Part shown: one piece after another, positions 22,177-33,948 of the stretch | Layout: each line of letters begins with the position of its first letter | Numbering within the stretch: position 1 is the first letter of the stretch | Assembly: GCA_020740775.1 (NCBI GenBank) | Contig: JAHEWK010000001.1 | Span: 4,278,001-4,342,000, forward strand | Length of the DNA stretch: 64,000 nucleotides | DNA from: Ilyonectria destructans | Taxonomy: Eukaryota; Ascomycota; Sordariomycetes; Hypocreales; Nectriaceae | Direction of reading: 5' to 3' | Program-made: the position numbers and the translations under genes | Notes under the pieces: generated by a model | Told to the model about the DNA's origin: nothing | Database searches by the model: none | The model's input: the letters and a program-made list of their open reading frames with translations, nothing else

Positions 22177-25100
22177 ATGGCGCATGAATCCGGCTCTGGC
22201 CGACGGTCGGTTTCGCCCGAGGCCTCTGGACGAGACTCGCCTATCCCACGACAATGGCGGAACCAGCTCGGTGGAGGTGCGCATGCGCCAGCGCACTCTA
22301 AGCTTGCCCATTGCGGTCGCTAACATATGGTGGACAGATGAGCTCCCAGCTCAAGACAAGACGTACCGAAAGTACGCCCATGGTGTCGACAGGGCACTCG
22401 TCTTATTCGAGACGGCCTTGGAAGAGTGGGCAGACTACATATCGTTCTTGAACAGGCTCCTAAAGGTTGGAGCTCCGATAGCTAGTGCATTCAGTCCGGG
22501 GGCCATGTGCTAATCATGTTGAATTAGGCCCTTCAAGCTCGCCCCAAGTCGATAACCACAATACCAGCCAAGGCAACAGTCGCGAAACGCCTATCCCAAT
22601 GCCTCAACTATTCTCTGCCGTCAGGAGTCCACCAGAAAGCTCTCGAAGTATACAACTATGTCTTCACAGTCATCGGCACCGATGGGTTGTCGAGGGACCT
22701 CCCGCTCTATCTCCCTGGCCTGGCATCAACCTTGTCATTTGCGTCCCTGGCAGTACGAGCGCCATACCTCGATATTCTAGAACAACACTTCCTCGGAATA
22801 GATCCCCGTTCCCTGCGGCCGGCGATGAAATCTATCATTCTGGCCCTGCTGCCAGGTTTGGAAGACGAGACGAGCGAGGACTTCGAAAGAACCCTGCGCA
22901 TGGTCGAGAGCTTCAAGCATACCATCAGACCTGCGAATAGCGAGGAACTCGCTGAACGTCATTCTTCCGGCGATGCTTTCTTCTGGCAGTGCTTCTTCCT
23001 CGCCTCCATAACTAGCCATAGCCGACGAGCAGGTGCCCTAGCCTACTTGGTAAGATGCCTACCTCAGCTGGGTCCACCGGGGACAACCAAGAATAGTAGC
23101 GAGGATGACCGGAGGAACAAGATCGCAGCCATCGTGGCATCCCCTGAACCCGGATTGCTGCTACGATGTTTCGCAAGCGGTCTCTCTGACGAGCAGTTGC
23201 TCATCCAGCGTGGTTTCTTAGATCTTCTCGTTTCCCATCTGCCACTTAATTCTAACGTCATTCGAACCCGAGTGAAACCCGGAGATCTGGAACTTCTCCT
23301 CAAGGCCGCTGTTGGCGTGGTCACACGACGAGACATGAGCTTGAATAGACGCTTGTGGGCCTGGCTTCTTGGGCCGGAGCCGACCAATTCGGAGACCGAA
23401 CCTGGTGCTGAGCCAATGAGTCCCTCTGACACTCATCATCACGCATACTTGGCATCGAGAACGAGCTTCTTTGAAGAGTTCGGCTTACATCCACTGACTA
23501 CAGCACTTCTTCAGATGATCAAAGGCAGCCACCAAAGTAGTGCGGGCGAACGAGCACGCCCGTACAGAATTTGTCTCTCCCTCATGGACAGGTGGGAAAT
23601 TGGCGGGCTTGTCATTCCGGAGGTCTTCCTACCTATCATTGAGAGTGTACGGCAATTCAAAACCCTAGCGTCGACAAAAGCAGAGTTTACGGAAGTGTTG
23701 CGTAGTGCTAGCGTTTTCTTCGATGGAATCGAGAGCGGTCTCATTTATGGCGAAATCGTCTCACTCTTGGCCCAAGCTATCGGTGCCGGAAATGTCAACG
23801 CCAACGAGCAAAGCGACAAGTTTTCGCTCATCAGCTTTATCCTAGCCAACTTCAACGTTCGCGAGGAAGAGATGATAACTATCCACGCCCCGCTGTCCTC
23901 TCTGGCTGCTCTGTCAATGCTAGAGGATTGGACGGATCGCCAATCATCAAACCACTCAGGCAATTCGGCATCAGTGGCAAGCCAAACCCTAAACATCGCC
24001 ATTTCACTCCTCGAGCTTGTCCCTGAGAGGGCTTTTCCGGAGCATCCCCCTACCAGCAAGCGAGGAGCAGAATCGGCCTTGACAATTTCCAATATTGATG
24101 TGCTGAAGAAGATTCGGACTTTTTACGTCAATGAGCAGGGAAATATCGATGCGTCCCCTCCCCCTTTCAACGCCATGGAAATTGGAGAGTTGTTGTTTCA
24201 AAAGGTGGTCAAGTTCATATGTGGTGACAAGGACTCTTCAAAACCGCTGGCCGACTTGGGCGTCCGCACGCGTCTCCTAATCCTGGCGCTGCGCAAGATA
24301 CCCATGACGTATAAGCTCGCCGAACAGCGGATCCTGAAATTCTTAGTTGAGAACCTCACGCAACAGTCGCCATTGCAGTTTTCGGACTTTTCGGCAATGT
24401 TGAATATGGCTACACAACTGTACCACGCCGAGAGAATCGAAACCAACGAGGTGACAAGCTTGGTTGGCCCTCTGGTTCGACATGCCTGGTCATATCTATC
24501 CGCGTCTGAGCCAAAGTATCACGTGGAGGCAGTTCGAGGCCTCTGGCAATTACAATCGATCCTACCATATTCTAACCGTGATATTGAAGCAGCACTATCG
24601 AGCCTCATCGTCGCCGAAGACTCAAGCTCATTGGAATCTTTCGGTGCTGTCGATAAAGGGCGCACACTGAGTGTACTTTGGTCCCATACTCTGCAAGATG
24701 ACACATATGGTGGTGGGCGTCGTGGTTCAAAGACACCGATACTTGAGCTCAGGTCTCTGCCTCGCCTTTCGGGAGCGGACAACTACGAGGTCATGTTGAC
24801 TCAGCCACTATTCCTGATCTTGGACGCCCTACAAGACGACAGATCACAACTCTACATGACAGTAAAAGCATGGCTCAACAGCATGCTAGGAATCGACAGG
24901 TAGGGCCACCCCCCTTTTCTCGATGAATACAGGTTGATTAACATACTGCAGACTCTTTTTGATCTTCGCCACTAAGCTCAACGATATTCCATTCCTAGAC
25001 GACCTAATTGGGAGCAGCGAGAAGCCTGATGAAGACTCAGTGACGTTTTCTGAGGATGAAGATTTGGATCTCTGCTTGTACTACCTCCGAACCCTGTCAA

Positions 25101-28057
25101 ATGTCCTCGCCTGTGCCGGGGACATCTCGTGGGCTGTCTTAGCCTCCAAGCATGTTGCTTTCCGTGGCCAGCAACTGCAAATAAGCAGTAAGAGCCTTTC
25201 CCCCAACTCTACCCGATTTGATACTAACCTAAACTTAGCCGGAGCCGATGAAGAGATGACTCTCCAAGAGTTTTTTGTTCGTGTCTGTATGAAGTGCATC
25301 ACAGGCAATCCGGCCGCTGCTGTCGACAAAGAAATCGAAGGCCGCATCAACCAGCTCTATCGATATGCCCTCACAATCCTCCACAAGTTCTTCATAAGCC
25401 CATACGCTGCTCCTTTATCGACCTTCCATTTCGAGAATATCCTGATTGAAAGACTCTTCAACGCACTCAAGGGCCCCGACCCCTACGTGCAAGTCCTCCT
25501 ACTCGACGTCGTATATGATACTCTCAAGCTTCGTGATGTTGCACCAGTCACAGCCTCGGGGTCACCTACTTCGGAGAAGAGGCCGCCAAGTTTCGATCCC
25601 ACCCGGGGAAGCAGACTTTCTGCTGCAACGACCGAGCGTCCGGTGATTTCCTCACCGCCTCCACAACTCCTCAAATGCCTACAGGAGGGCCTCAGCTCTC
25701 CCAACAGTCGGCCTGTCCTGGATAGCTGGGTTGCCTTTGTCGCGGAATGCTTGCCATTTTACACCGAATCTATCTTCCAAGTCTTGATTCCTCTGGTCGA
25801 GACTCTATGCAACGAGATTGGGACCACGTTTTCAAATCTGAGCGAAACCTTCGTATCTACTTCACTTTCTACCAGTAGCGAGAAGGCTACTCCTGAGTCG
25901 ACACTCATCTTTTTGGTCAATGGCTTGGAGCAGGTTCTGGCGAGAGGGCACGAGCAACTGCTTGCGGAGGAGGCCCGAACTCAAGTAACAAAGAGTCCTG
26001 ATCAACCCCAGTCACTCTTCGGCAGCATCTCCGGCGTTTTTCAGACAGATGCCCCCCAGTCTCGCAGCGCCACAGCAAACGACCGGTTGACGGTCCACCT
26101 GGCATTCCAAGACGCCGTTCGCATCTGCTACAAGATCTGGACCTGGGGTCAGGGTGAAGACTCAAACAAGCAGGACTTAAACTCGTCGGCATCGTTTCTC
26201 TACACATCCCTGCGGATGAGAAATCGTGCACGGCGTTTGCTCGAACAACTATTCACTGCTGAAAACTTAGAGTGCCTCGAGACTGTCATCGATATCTGGA
26301 AGAATTCTGCCGTCGATTCAAGACCATCTGAGGTATTCAACCTCCTCTCTGCATTAGAAGCTTCTCGTCCTCGACACACCATCCCCGCTCTCTTCAACGC
26401 CATTTACAGCCGGAGCAACCCAACCGCGCTAGACCCCGGACGCAAATCAACAATGACGATAGCGCTCCAGGACTCTGACCTTGTGGTTTTCCTTGTCGAG
26501 TATGCACGGTCACTTGAGGATGATGCTATGGATGAGATCTGGCAGGACTGCATGCTTTTCTTGAAGGACTTGCTAGGAAACCCGTTTCCTCATCGACAGA
26601 CCCTTCCAAACCTGCTCGAGTTCGCAGCGATTCTCGGCGAAAAGGTCGACAACACCAACTTCGGAGAGCAGAAGAGGATGCGTAGAGAATTGGGCGTAAG
26701 AAAACCCCCACCACAACAATGAAGAAGATTCGTGCTGACTTGTATTTAGGATATCTTCCTCCGGCTTCTCGCAGCTCTCTTTACTACGAAGCCTATGGCC
26801 TTTACTGACCCAGTCATTTCCAGCGGAGCCCTGGACAAGACTGAGCTTGTTCGCCGAACCACGGTCAACGGGGCGGCTGACGGGCCTGATGATGTCGTCT
26901 TTATCCTAGCCTCCATCGTACCCAACCTAATCAAGATTCTCGTGGAGCCTGATCGTGTACTCTCGGCCGCCGCGACCATCTCCACCAATGTCATTGGTCC
27001 AACCCTGCGTGCCAAGGGATTCCCCGATACATTCTCGAAGGGCACCTTGCAGCTCCTCCTAGAGTTATCACGGCTACAAAACAACCAGAAGACGTGGAAG
27101 AAGGATGTCAGCGACGCATTCAACGACCCCAAGTTCTTTGGGATGAAGCTGGAACTTGCAAAGGACAACTGGATTCCGCTGCTCAGGCAGTGGACTTTGA
27201 CTGACAAGGATAAGTTGCCTGAGATTGTGTCTCGTATCAACGCGCCTACCACGGCTGGCATTGTGTTTGGAGTCGGCGCTACCTCAGCCCGACTCGAGGC
27301 CGATCGGAAGACGCAGCTCAACCTTCGTAGAATCGCAACCCTGATCCTTGCTGCTGCGGAAGATGCCTTCGTTGCGGAGCTTACAACCATCTTCGACAAG
27401 CTTGTCGAGCTCCTCGCCGCGTCGTCAACATCTTCCCCGTCCTCAACTACGCGCGCAGACATCTACATGGTTGTCCGAGCTCTCACTCTCAAGACCAGTG
27501 CCATCCACCTCGGTATGCTCTGGCCTGTCGTCAACGCGGAGATCCACTCGGCCTTGTCGTCAGTCGTCGCGCCGGACAACAGCACTGCATCCGATACGTA
27601 TACGAATGCCGCGATTCTGCAGGCCTGCAAGCTTCTGGACCTCCTCATCTGCGTAGCACCAGACGACTTCCAGCTGCACGAGTGGCTCTTCATCACAGAC
27701 ACCATTGACGCCGTCTACCGATCCTCCACCTACCAACCCGTCGCCCTCGTCGACGAGATTTCCGAGGAACTCGGTGCGGTCGCGGCTAACTCTGCGCTGC
27801 AGACTGAGTCTGTCGCGCATCTGGTAGCGAGCAGCTCATCTCGACGACCGCTGCTCGGACCCGGCGGCATCAGTGACGAGGTCAGCCTCGAGAGGAAGGA
27901 CGAAGTGGTAGCCAAAGTTCTGCGGCCGTTCTTCGGCCAGCTGAGCATATTTGCATTCGAGTCGACGTATGCGATGGGACGGCTCGACCGGGACGCGTGC
28001 ATCTCAAGCCTGTTGAAGGACATATTTGATGAGCGGAGCATAGTCAAGGCGCTATAA
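22177..28057 (+). CDS. dopA: DOP1/DopA endosomal trafficking and morphogenesis protein (Dopey)
   Basis: Six exons (22177-22276, 22338-22465, 22528-24899, 24952-25187, 25239-26695, 26750-28057) give 1,866 aa, the usual size for fungal DopA. The Dopey N-terminal domain is diagnostic: DKTYRKYAHGVDRALVLFET, EEWADYISFLNRLLKALQAR, VAKRLSQCLNYSLPSGVHQK, VFTVIGTDGLSRDLPLYLPG. Dop1 works with the Arf-GEF-like Mon2 and Neo1 flippase in traffic between Golgi and endosomes; in Aspergillus nidulans dopA affects cell polarity and development. The C-terminal region has alpha-helical repeats (IFLRLLAALFTTKPMAF, MVVRALTLKTSAIHLGMLWP) and ends at MGRLDRDACISSLLKDIFDE. The fourth intron (51 nt) has a perfect TACTAAC branch site. 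Because it leaves the frame open, it is easily missed; family spacing favours removing it. Confidence 0.94.
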
Positions 28058-28423
28058 TACAAAAGTCGATGGTTTTTGCATGGAGTAGTGGCAGTAGGGG
28101 TTTGTGACGAGCAAAGGTTGTATTTCAGCGAGCCATGTATGGTGCTCATTCAGCGTGTGAGCGATAAGGAGAAGGGTTTGCCTTAATAAAACGTTTACGA
28201 CCAGGTCTATTTCTACATGTTAGGGGTGAGAAGCGTTGTAGATACCGCCGTTTAGGATCCGATCCCCGAATATCTGTTCCTGTGAGCTCCAATACCATCA
28301 TCCTGCGCAAGATACATATTCCATCGAGACCATATGAGATGTGCTTCCACTGACACAACGCCTTAACCGCCTGGTTCTTCTTCCTCATCGACCGCTTCTG
28401 CGAATAGATCAACTGAAATTATT
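28058..28423. other. Convergent intergenic region DOP1 / bZIP
   Basis: 366 bp containing the 3' flanks of both genes. No additional feature was recognised. Confidence 0.5.
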
Positions 28424-29642
28424 CTATTCAGATTGCTCAATCATGGTATCAGCCATCATCTGATCCAAACCCGGTCCCAGAACTCTCATCACGACACTTT
28501 CAAACGCCTCTCGCTCTAGGACGGCGCCAAAATAGAGACACTTGACCACGCCATTGAGTTCTCGACTCAGCACCTGAAGCAACTGCGGATCCAGCAACAC
28601 CGTTATGGGATAGCGGTCTGCAAGCTCAAACCACGCCTGGATGGGGGTGATTTCCTTGTCGCCCAGGTTGAGCGACGACGCGAGGCCGAGCAAAGATGCG
28701 AGGGAGATGCGCGTTGAAGGCCACTCGAAGGAGAAGGACGGGATTTTGCGGACACCGCGACCGGTGCCGCAGTCTGAGGTAGCCGAGATGTTCTTGCGAC
28801 CTAAGTAGACGGCCTCGGGTGCGCGAGCCATGCAGAAAGTTGACGCCATGAGGGTGTGGCCCCTGAAGTCGTCCGACTGCTGCTGGTGCTCGGGATAGTC
28901 GCCGATACAGAAATGATCCCAACAACAATGTTCGAGTCTGGAAATTTCAAGTTAATACGCTGGATGTAGGGGAGCTATGGTGGTTTACTCACGACAAGAT
29001 GAAGTTGACGGCCATCTGCTCTTGGTCCGTCGAGAGCTGGTAGTCTCCTTCGCTCGTCGGCGGGCTCGTGGCGCTGGAGCTCTGGTTGCTGTCACTCGGG
29101 TTGCTGGTGCTGGAGCGGACACTGAATACGGGAGTGCGCAGTTCGTCGTTCTTCTTCAACGACACGATGATGTCGTCGATATCGATATCGCCGAACATGT
29201 CCGTCGCCTCCGCGGGCTGCTGCGGCAGAGTGTCGACCTGGCCAAACGCCTGAGATGCTGCTAAACCCGGCGCCGGTTGGTTTGGACCTAACAAGCGATC
29301 GATCTGCGCTTCAATTCCTTCCATGGACGTTGGTTGCTGCGAGTTCTCCAACGCCGCCGTCGAGACAGTGATGCCAAAGAGCTGTGCCTGGGCCCTCATG
29401 GCCTCGTTCTCCTTCTTCAGGCCGCCGGCCTCGCCTTCGGTGAGCGCAATCAGGTCCCGGAAGTGCGTGATGTCGAGCTCCAGCTTCTTGACGTATTCCG
29501 CCTTGCGCTGGCGATGCTGCACCTGTGCCCGCCGCACTTGGGCCCGGCGGAGCTTGGCCTTTTCGCTGGCGGTCAGCGGCTTGGCCGGCGAGCTCTCGCT
29601 GCCGGCGTCCGGAGCTAGAGTGAGGGTCAGCTTTTGATCCAT
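28424..29642 (-). CDS. bZIP transcription factor with non-canonical basic region
   Basis: Two exons (29642-28993 and 28937-28424, 55-nt intron) give 387 aa from the ATG at 29642. The basic region LRRAQVRRAQVQHRQRK (31-47) leads into a weak zipper (YVKKLELDI, then L/F-x6-type positions 54, 61 and 75). The pattern aligns with Yap-type NRAAQRAFRERK, but the invariant Asn is Val36. The C-terminal half holds a well-conserved-looking domain (LEHCCWDHF, GHTLMASTFCMARAPEA, ISLASLLGLASSLNLGDKEI) often present in Sordariomycete bZIP proteins of this class. Nuclear regulator; target unknown. The frame is open upstream of 29642, and an alternative model with an extra 5' exon starting at 30066 would yield 497 aa. 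Confidence 0.82.
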
Positions 29643-29897
29643 CTCGGACTGTTTCGGAGGGTTGGAGAGGGGGCTGGAGGAGGTGAGTCGTCGGAGAGGG
29701 AGGCAGTAGGTTATGATGCCGCGGACCAAAGCCATCATCTCAGTCATGACAACTCCTGCAGACGAGAGTTCATCCGCCCACTGCCCGATCATCTCGGCAT
29801 CACCTCTGTCTCTTCCATCCAAATCCAAGAGATGCCTCATCTCAAACGACCCCCGAAACGAACCAGATCAATCCGGCAAACGCGGGGAAGGGCTTAC

Positions 29898-30066
29898 ACT
29901 CGCTACTCTGCACCGCATCGCGGCTCTGCTTCGCCGGGCGCACAAACTCGACGCGGTTCCCGTGCAAGACCTGCTTCGTCTTCTTCCAAAAGGTCGAAAA
30001 CGACGGCCGACTACCCTTGCCGCCCGCGCCGGCCGCCGCGGCTGTTGAATCGCGTGGTGATGTCAT
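29898..30066 (-). other. Possible upstream coding exon (bZIP 5' exon or small gene)
   Basis: From a true ATG at 30066 the frame MTSPRDSTAAAAGAGGKGSR...FSTFWKKTKQVLHGNR has coding-like base use. It meets a strong GTAAG donor after 29898. A 94-nt intron to an acceptor before 29803 joins it in phase to the open frame leading into the bZIP. It may be the true start of the bZIP gene, a separate small gene, or a leader ORF. The sequence alone does not decide. Confidence 0.35.
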
Positions 30067-30678
30067 TCACGCCTTTTGCGTCCACGTCATAAACATCCGC
30101 CTCATTCACAGCTGTCCTTTGAGCCCGGTCTCCGCGTAGTTGAGTGGGCTGCGGCCGATCGCCCGAAGGGATTAGTGGGCCAGCCGTCTGCGATGGAATC
30201 GGACTGGCAAAAGCAGATTGACGGCGAAAGAGGAAATCCGGATTCCAGATAGCGGCGTGTGAGCGGGACTCTCCTTGAACGAATTTGGCGTTGGCTGAGT
30301 TGGGAGGAGTCAGCAGCCAGCGGCGCTCGCGACTCCAAAACCAAGCGGGTTTTCTCCCCCTCCGGAGGCCTGTCTCCAGGCAGTAGGGCAGCAAGTAGTA
30401 CCGTTGGTAGCAGGTCGGTGCTAAGAGCGGCCTTGCGGAGAAGGCCCTCAGCCACTGCGACACTGTTTTCTGACAGGCTGCTGACAACCGTTCAAGCAAT
30501 CAAAAGGATTCCAGATGTGGTTCAAAACATTGTTGGCTTTTAATTTCCGAGATTAACTCCTCGGTCTCTCTACCATGAGCCTGTATCCATAAAAATGTCA
30601 AAAAAAAGTAAATGCAGATCCCCCAACGCCTCGCTGATGCCCTTCGAAAACATTACATGACCATGCGGTGGCCTCATT

Positions 30679-32742
30679 CTACTCGTAGTCGTCGCCATCG
30701 CTGTCTGTAGCAGTCCCCTCAATCAGATCCGCCTCATCCATGTCATCCAGATCATCCAGGTCGTCGCTGTCGTCCTCATCCTCGGCATTGAGGCCTTGCA
30801 CAGCCTTCCAATTGACGTAATCGTTCTCTAACCACCGCTTACTGACCGGCAATTGGTAAGGGTCGAATGGGAAGTACGGATCCAACTGGTGGAAGCTCTC
30901 ATCCTGCGACTCATAGCCAGCATCTCGGAGAGCTCCACCCGTCGAATACGTCGACGATAGAAACTGCGTCAGGCGGATCCGCTTGTTTCCCTCCACCAGC
31001 GGGTAAACGTACATAAAATTCAGACGATGCGCAAGCTTCGCAAACTCCTCAACAATGACTGGCGCGCACACCTTCAAGGGGTTCAGCTTGCCAAAGATCT
31101 GGACCGATAGGTCTTTCCTCGAAGTTCCAACCCAGTCGACTTCTTGACCAATGTAGGACGAGGCATCCTCCGGGTCCACATCCTCCGGCGCGCCCACAAT
31201 CAGGTCTTGCCAGCGGAAACAGAAAATGTACAGTGTTGCCTGAACAAGGCTGTAGTAAGGGTGGAACCGCTTGAGGTCCGGCCCTCGGCACAACGGCTCG
31301 TACTTCTTGCGGTACTGCTCAAGGTGGTGGATGAGCAGTGAAAAGATGCTTCGGACCAGATGTCCCGGAAGATGCGCTCCTCGGGCAACGAAACTGGCCA
31401 GGTACGCCGCCGCGGCCTGCTTTAGGACATTTGGTGTGTTGCCCTGGAATGCAGTCGCAATGAGCTGGCCGCAGAACGCATCCGTCAGTCGCTCGTGCAT
31501 CTGAGCAAAGTGGAAGATGAGGAATTGTGTGTGCCTCGACTTGTAGGTGGGCAAGACCATGTGGTCAAACTCGCGGAGGAGGATCGTAAACGTATCGAAA
31601 GCGGCATCGGATCCGGGGTTCGCAAAGTGCGGGGTGTAGACCTGGAAAAGCGTGTCCAGTGCGGCATCCATCTTCTCGACGCTGCCCTTGATGGACTTGA
31701 TTCTAGCCGCATCCTCGTCAAAGTCAGGATCGTCGCTGTCCACTGACTCTGTGTCGCTAACATCGTCCGCATCGTCCTCCCACTCCACATCGCGCGAATG
31801 ATCTCGCAAGGCGTACATGACAGCCGCCGTCACGTCGTCATCCAAGTCTTCCAGGTCGACCTGCATCTGGGAGTCGATCTTGACAACCCGGTTGATGATG
31901 AGGTCGAGGACCTCGTCGCGCAAGACGGGGACATAGTTTTTGATGCGCAGCAGATTGTGGATATATGCCATGTGGACACGCATCGACTCGTCGGGAAAGG
32001 GGAATTTTGAGCCGAGAAGGTTTTCCAATACTGGGATGGCGGATGGGAACATTTGGAGGAGGTACTGGAGGGTGGAGTGCAGCCTGTCCCGCATGGTTTC
32101 GCGGTTGACCTCCGGGAAGTCTGGTACACACCAGACAGAGGTTCGGGTGTCGGAGAATTTCTCTACCATCATGCCCAGGACGGGGGATAGATAGGAACCC
32201 TGAGCGCTGACCAGGGCGGCCAGGAAGTGGGTAAAGACCTTGACAAAGGCATCATCTCGCCCCAACCAGGAGCACTTCAGAATGGTCTTGACTAGTCCGT
32301 TACAGGCCTTGTCCTTAAGGATGGGGATGCATCCGGTGAGGGCCATGACATAGACCTGAAGCTCATGGGGCTTCAGGGTGTCGTCTTCTTCGCCAACAAC
32401 AGGAGGGAGGTAGCGCTGCTTATCGCTGGCAAACAGCTCCTTGAGAGTATCGTACTGGCCATCATTTCCTCGCAGGTGCTCCTCGAGAGCGGTCCTGACT
32501 TCCAACTTTACGTCATTCATCGTCCTCTTGCCAACCTCGTAGGTCACGTTTCGGATGTCGTCAAAGAAGACCTTGCGTCGCTTGCTGGGGGTCTCGGGCG
32601 CATCGAGCGAGTCGCTGAGCCCAGCATAGTCGGCCTTCCTCCTGCCCAGGACCGAGGCGGGCTTCAAAATCGACCGGACCGGCGTCGAGGTCTTGGAGAT
32701 GGGACCAGAAAAGGCCTTCGTCGCGGGGGTAAACGGTCGCAT
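30679..32742 (-). CDS. rrn3: RNA polymerase I initiation factor RRN3 (TIF-IA)
   Basis: A single exon encodes 687 aa. Rrn3 binds RNA polymerase I and bridges it to the core factor at the rDNA promoter; its phosphorylation state couples rRNA synthesis to growth. Conserved blocks include VRTALEEHLRGNDGQYDTLK, HELQVYVMALTGCIPILKDK, HFLAALVSAQGSYLSPVLGM, ESMRVHMAYIHNLLRIKNYV, IFHFAQMHERLTDAFCGQL, AAAYLASFVARGAHLPGHLV and LNPLKVCAPVIVEEFAKLAH. An internal acidic loop (about 320-350) matches the Ser/acidic insertion of the family, and the C-terminus is a second acidic tail (EDEDDSDDLDDLDDMDE). The ATG at 32742 gives the expected MRPFTPATKAF...PVRSILKP leader. Confidence 0.95.
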   Translation of the reverse strand: MRPFTPATKAFSGPISKTSTPVRSILKPASVLGRRKADYAGLSDSLDAPETPSKRRKVFFDDIRNVTYEVGKRTMNDVKLEVRTALEEHLRGNDGQYDTLKELFASDKQRYLPPVVGEEDDTLKPHELQVYVMALTGCIPILKDKACNGLVKTILKCSWLGRDDAFVKVFTHFLAALVSAQGSYLSPVLGMMVEKFSDTRTSVWCVPDFPEVNRETMRDRLHSTLQYLLQMFPSAIPVLENLLGSKFPFPDESMRVHMAYIHNLLRIKNYVPVLRDEVLDLIINRVVKIDSQMQVDLEDLDDDVTAAVMYALRDHSRDVEWEDDADDVSDTESVDSDDPDFDEDAARIKSIKGSVEKMDAALDTLFQVYTPHFANPGSDAAFDTFTILLREFDHMVLPTYKSRHTQFLIFHFAQMHERLTDAFCGQLIATAFQGNTPNVLKQAAAAYLASFVARGAHLPGHLVRSIFSLLIHHLEQYRKKYEPLCRGPDLKRFHPYYSLVQATLYIFCFRWQDLIVGAPEDVDPEDASSYIGQEVDWVGTSRKDLSVQIFGKLNPLKVCAPVIVEEFAKLAHRLNFMYVYPLVEGNKRIRLTQFLSSTYSTGGALRDAGYESQDESFHQLDPYFPFDPYQLPVSKRWLENDYVNWKAVQGLNAEDEDDSDDLDDLDDMDEADLIEGTATDSDGDDYE

Positions 32743-33948
32743 TGATGTGGTTCGTGACGGTCGTGGTCGTGTGTGCTGGTTGCTGGGAATGGTGGCGTCT
32801 CTCAGGCAACAGCGGGCGGGGGCGCTTAAGGTATGAACATGGACTGGAAGATAAGCTGCGACAAGGACTGCGACGAGCCGTCGGTCATAGTAAATCTATA
32901 CTCGGTGCCCTAGTGATATGACGGCGTTGCAATGCAGGACGATGCTGAAGATGCTGAAGCAGGGGCCTGGTGCAAGAGGCAAGAGAAGGTGGCGGAGTAT
33001 GAAGAGGATTTGTTAGGCGCTTGGTGGGCGGCAACTTTTTTTCGATAAACCAGTGTGCAAGTGGAAATTTTGACGATGGAGTGGGGTCACACACGTGCCT
33101 CTCGACTGTTTTTGCTGGTTGTTTTCCGAGGTCCGTGCGCCCCGCCATGCCGCTTTCCCACCTTTCCCATTGCGTCACACCTGTGGCGAGACGTGCTTCA
33201 ACGACGACATAATGAGATGGTGGAAGCGGGTAGGACAGGACGTAGAATCTTAAAGACGAATGTCTAGTAACCTTCAAGTTCATGGTATATCGCGGTTGTT
33301 CATCGCATGGCAATAAGCAGAACAAGGTCTATAGCCCATCAAGTAAGTAAGTTATTCCTTGGAGAGAGGCACGTGTAAGTCCATCAAAGCCCAGAGACGA
33401 TGCGATGCTTTCAAACGTCTCCGTCATCAGCATCATCAATGCAACGACACACCGCAGGATTCATTTGTTGAGTCGGTAACAGCAAGAGAAGCAAATCAAA
33501 TTACAAAACTATATAGACATCTTTCTCTGTTCTGTGCCGGGAACTCGATGCATGGCCGTGGTTCTGCATCTGCGAGTCCCAGTTGACTGCTGAACTAAGG
33601 TGAGCGTCTCTCAGACTTGACTTCTATCATCCAGATAGCAAAGGCATTTTGTTGTCGCACTTTTGTTTTCGGTGGTTAACCAGTCGCCTCCGTCCATCGC
33701 GTCAATGTACATCCGTAATCCTCCAGTTTCCATCTAGTTGAATCCTCCAAGATTGTAGCGGCGATATTTATACACACTCAATGAAGTACTCGTCTCAGCG
33801 CAGGCACGTCGTGCTTGTCTGGGGCTCCAGCGCCGAGCCCATCGGGTACGAGCTGTCGCCTTAAGCCTCACACAAAGCCAGGCTCCGACTTGACCAACCG
33901 TTCAGACTTGGCCAACTGCTTGATGCAGGTGTTGTTTGAGCCTGACAC
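32743..33948. other. Intergenic region RRN3 / hapC
   Basis: About 1.2 kb containing the RRN3 promoter and the hapC 3' flank. ORFs here are short and without family similarity. Confidence 0.5.
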
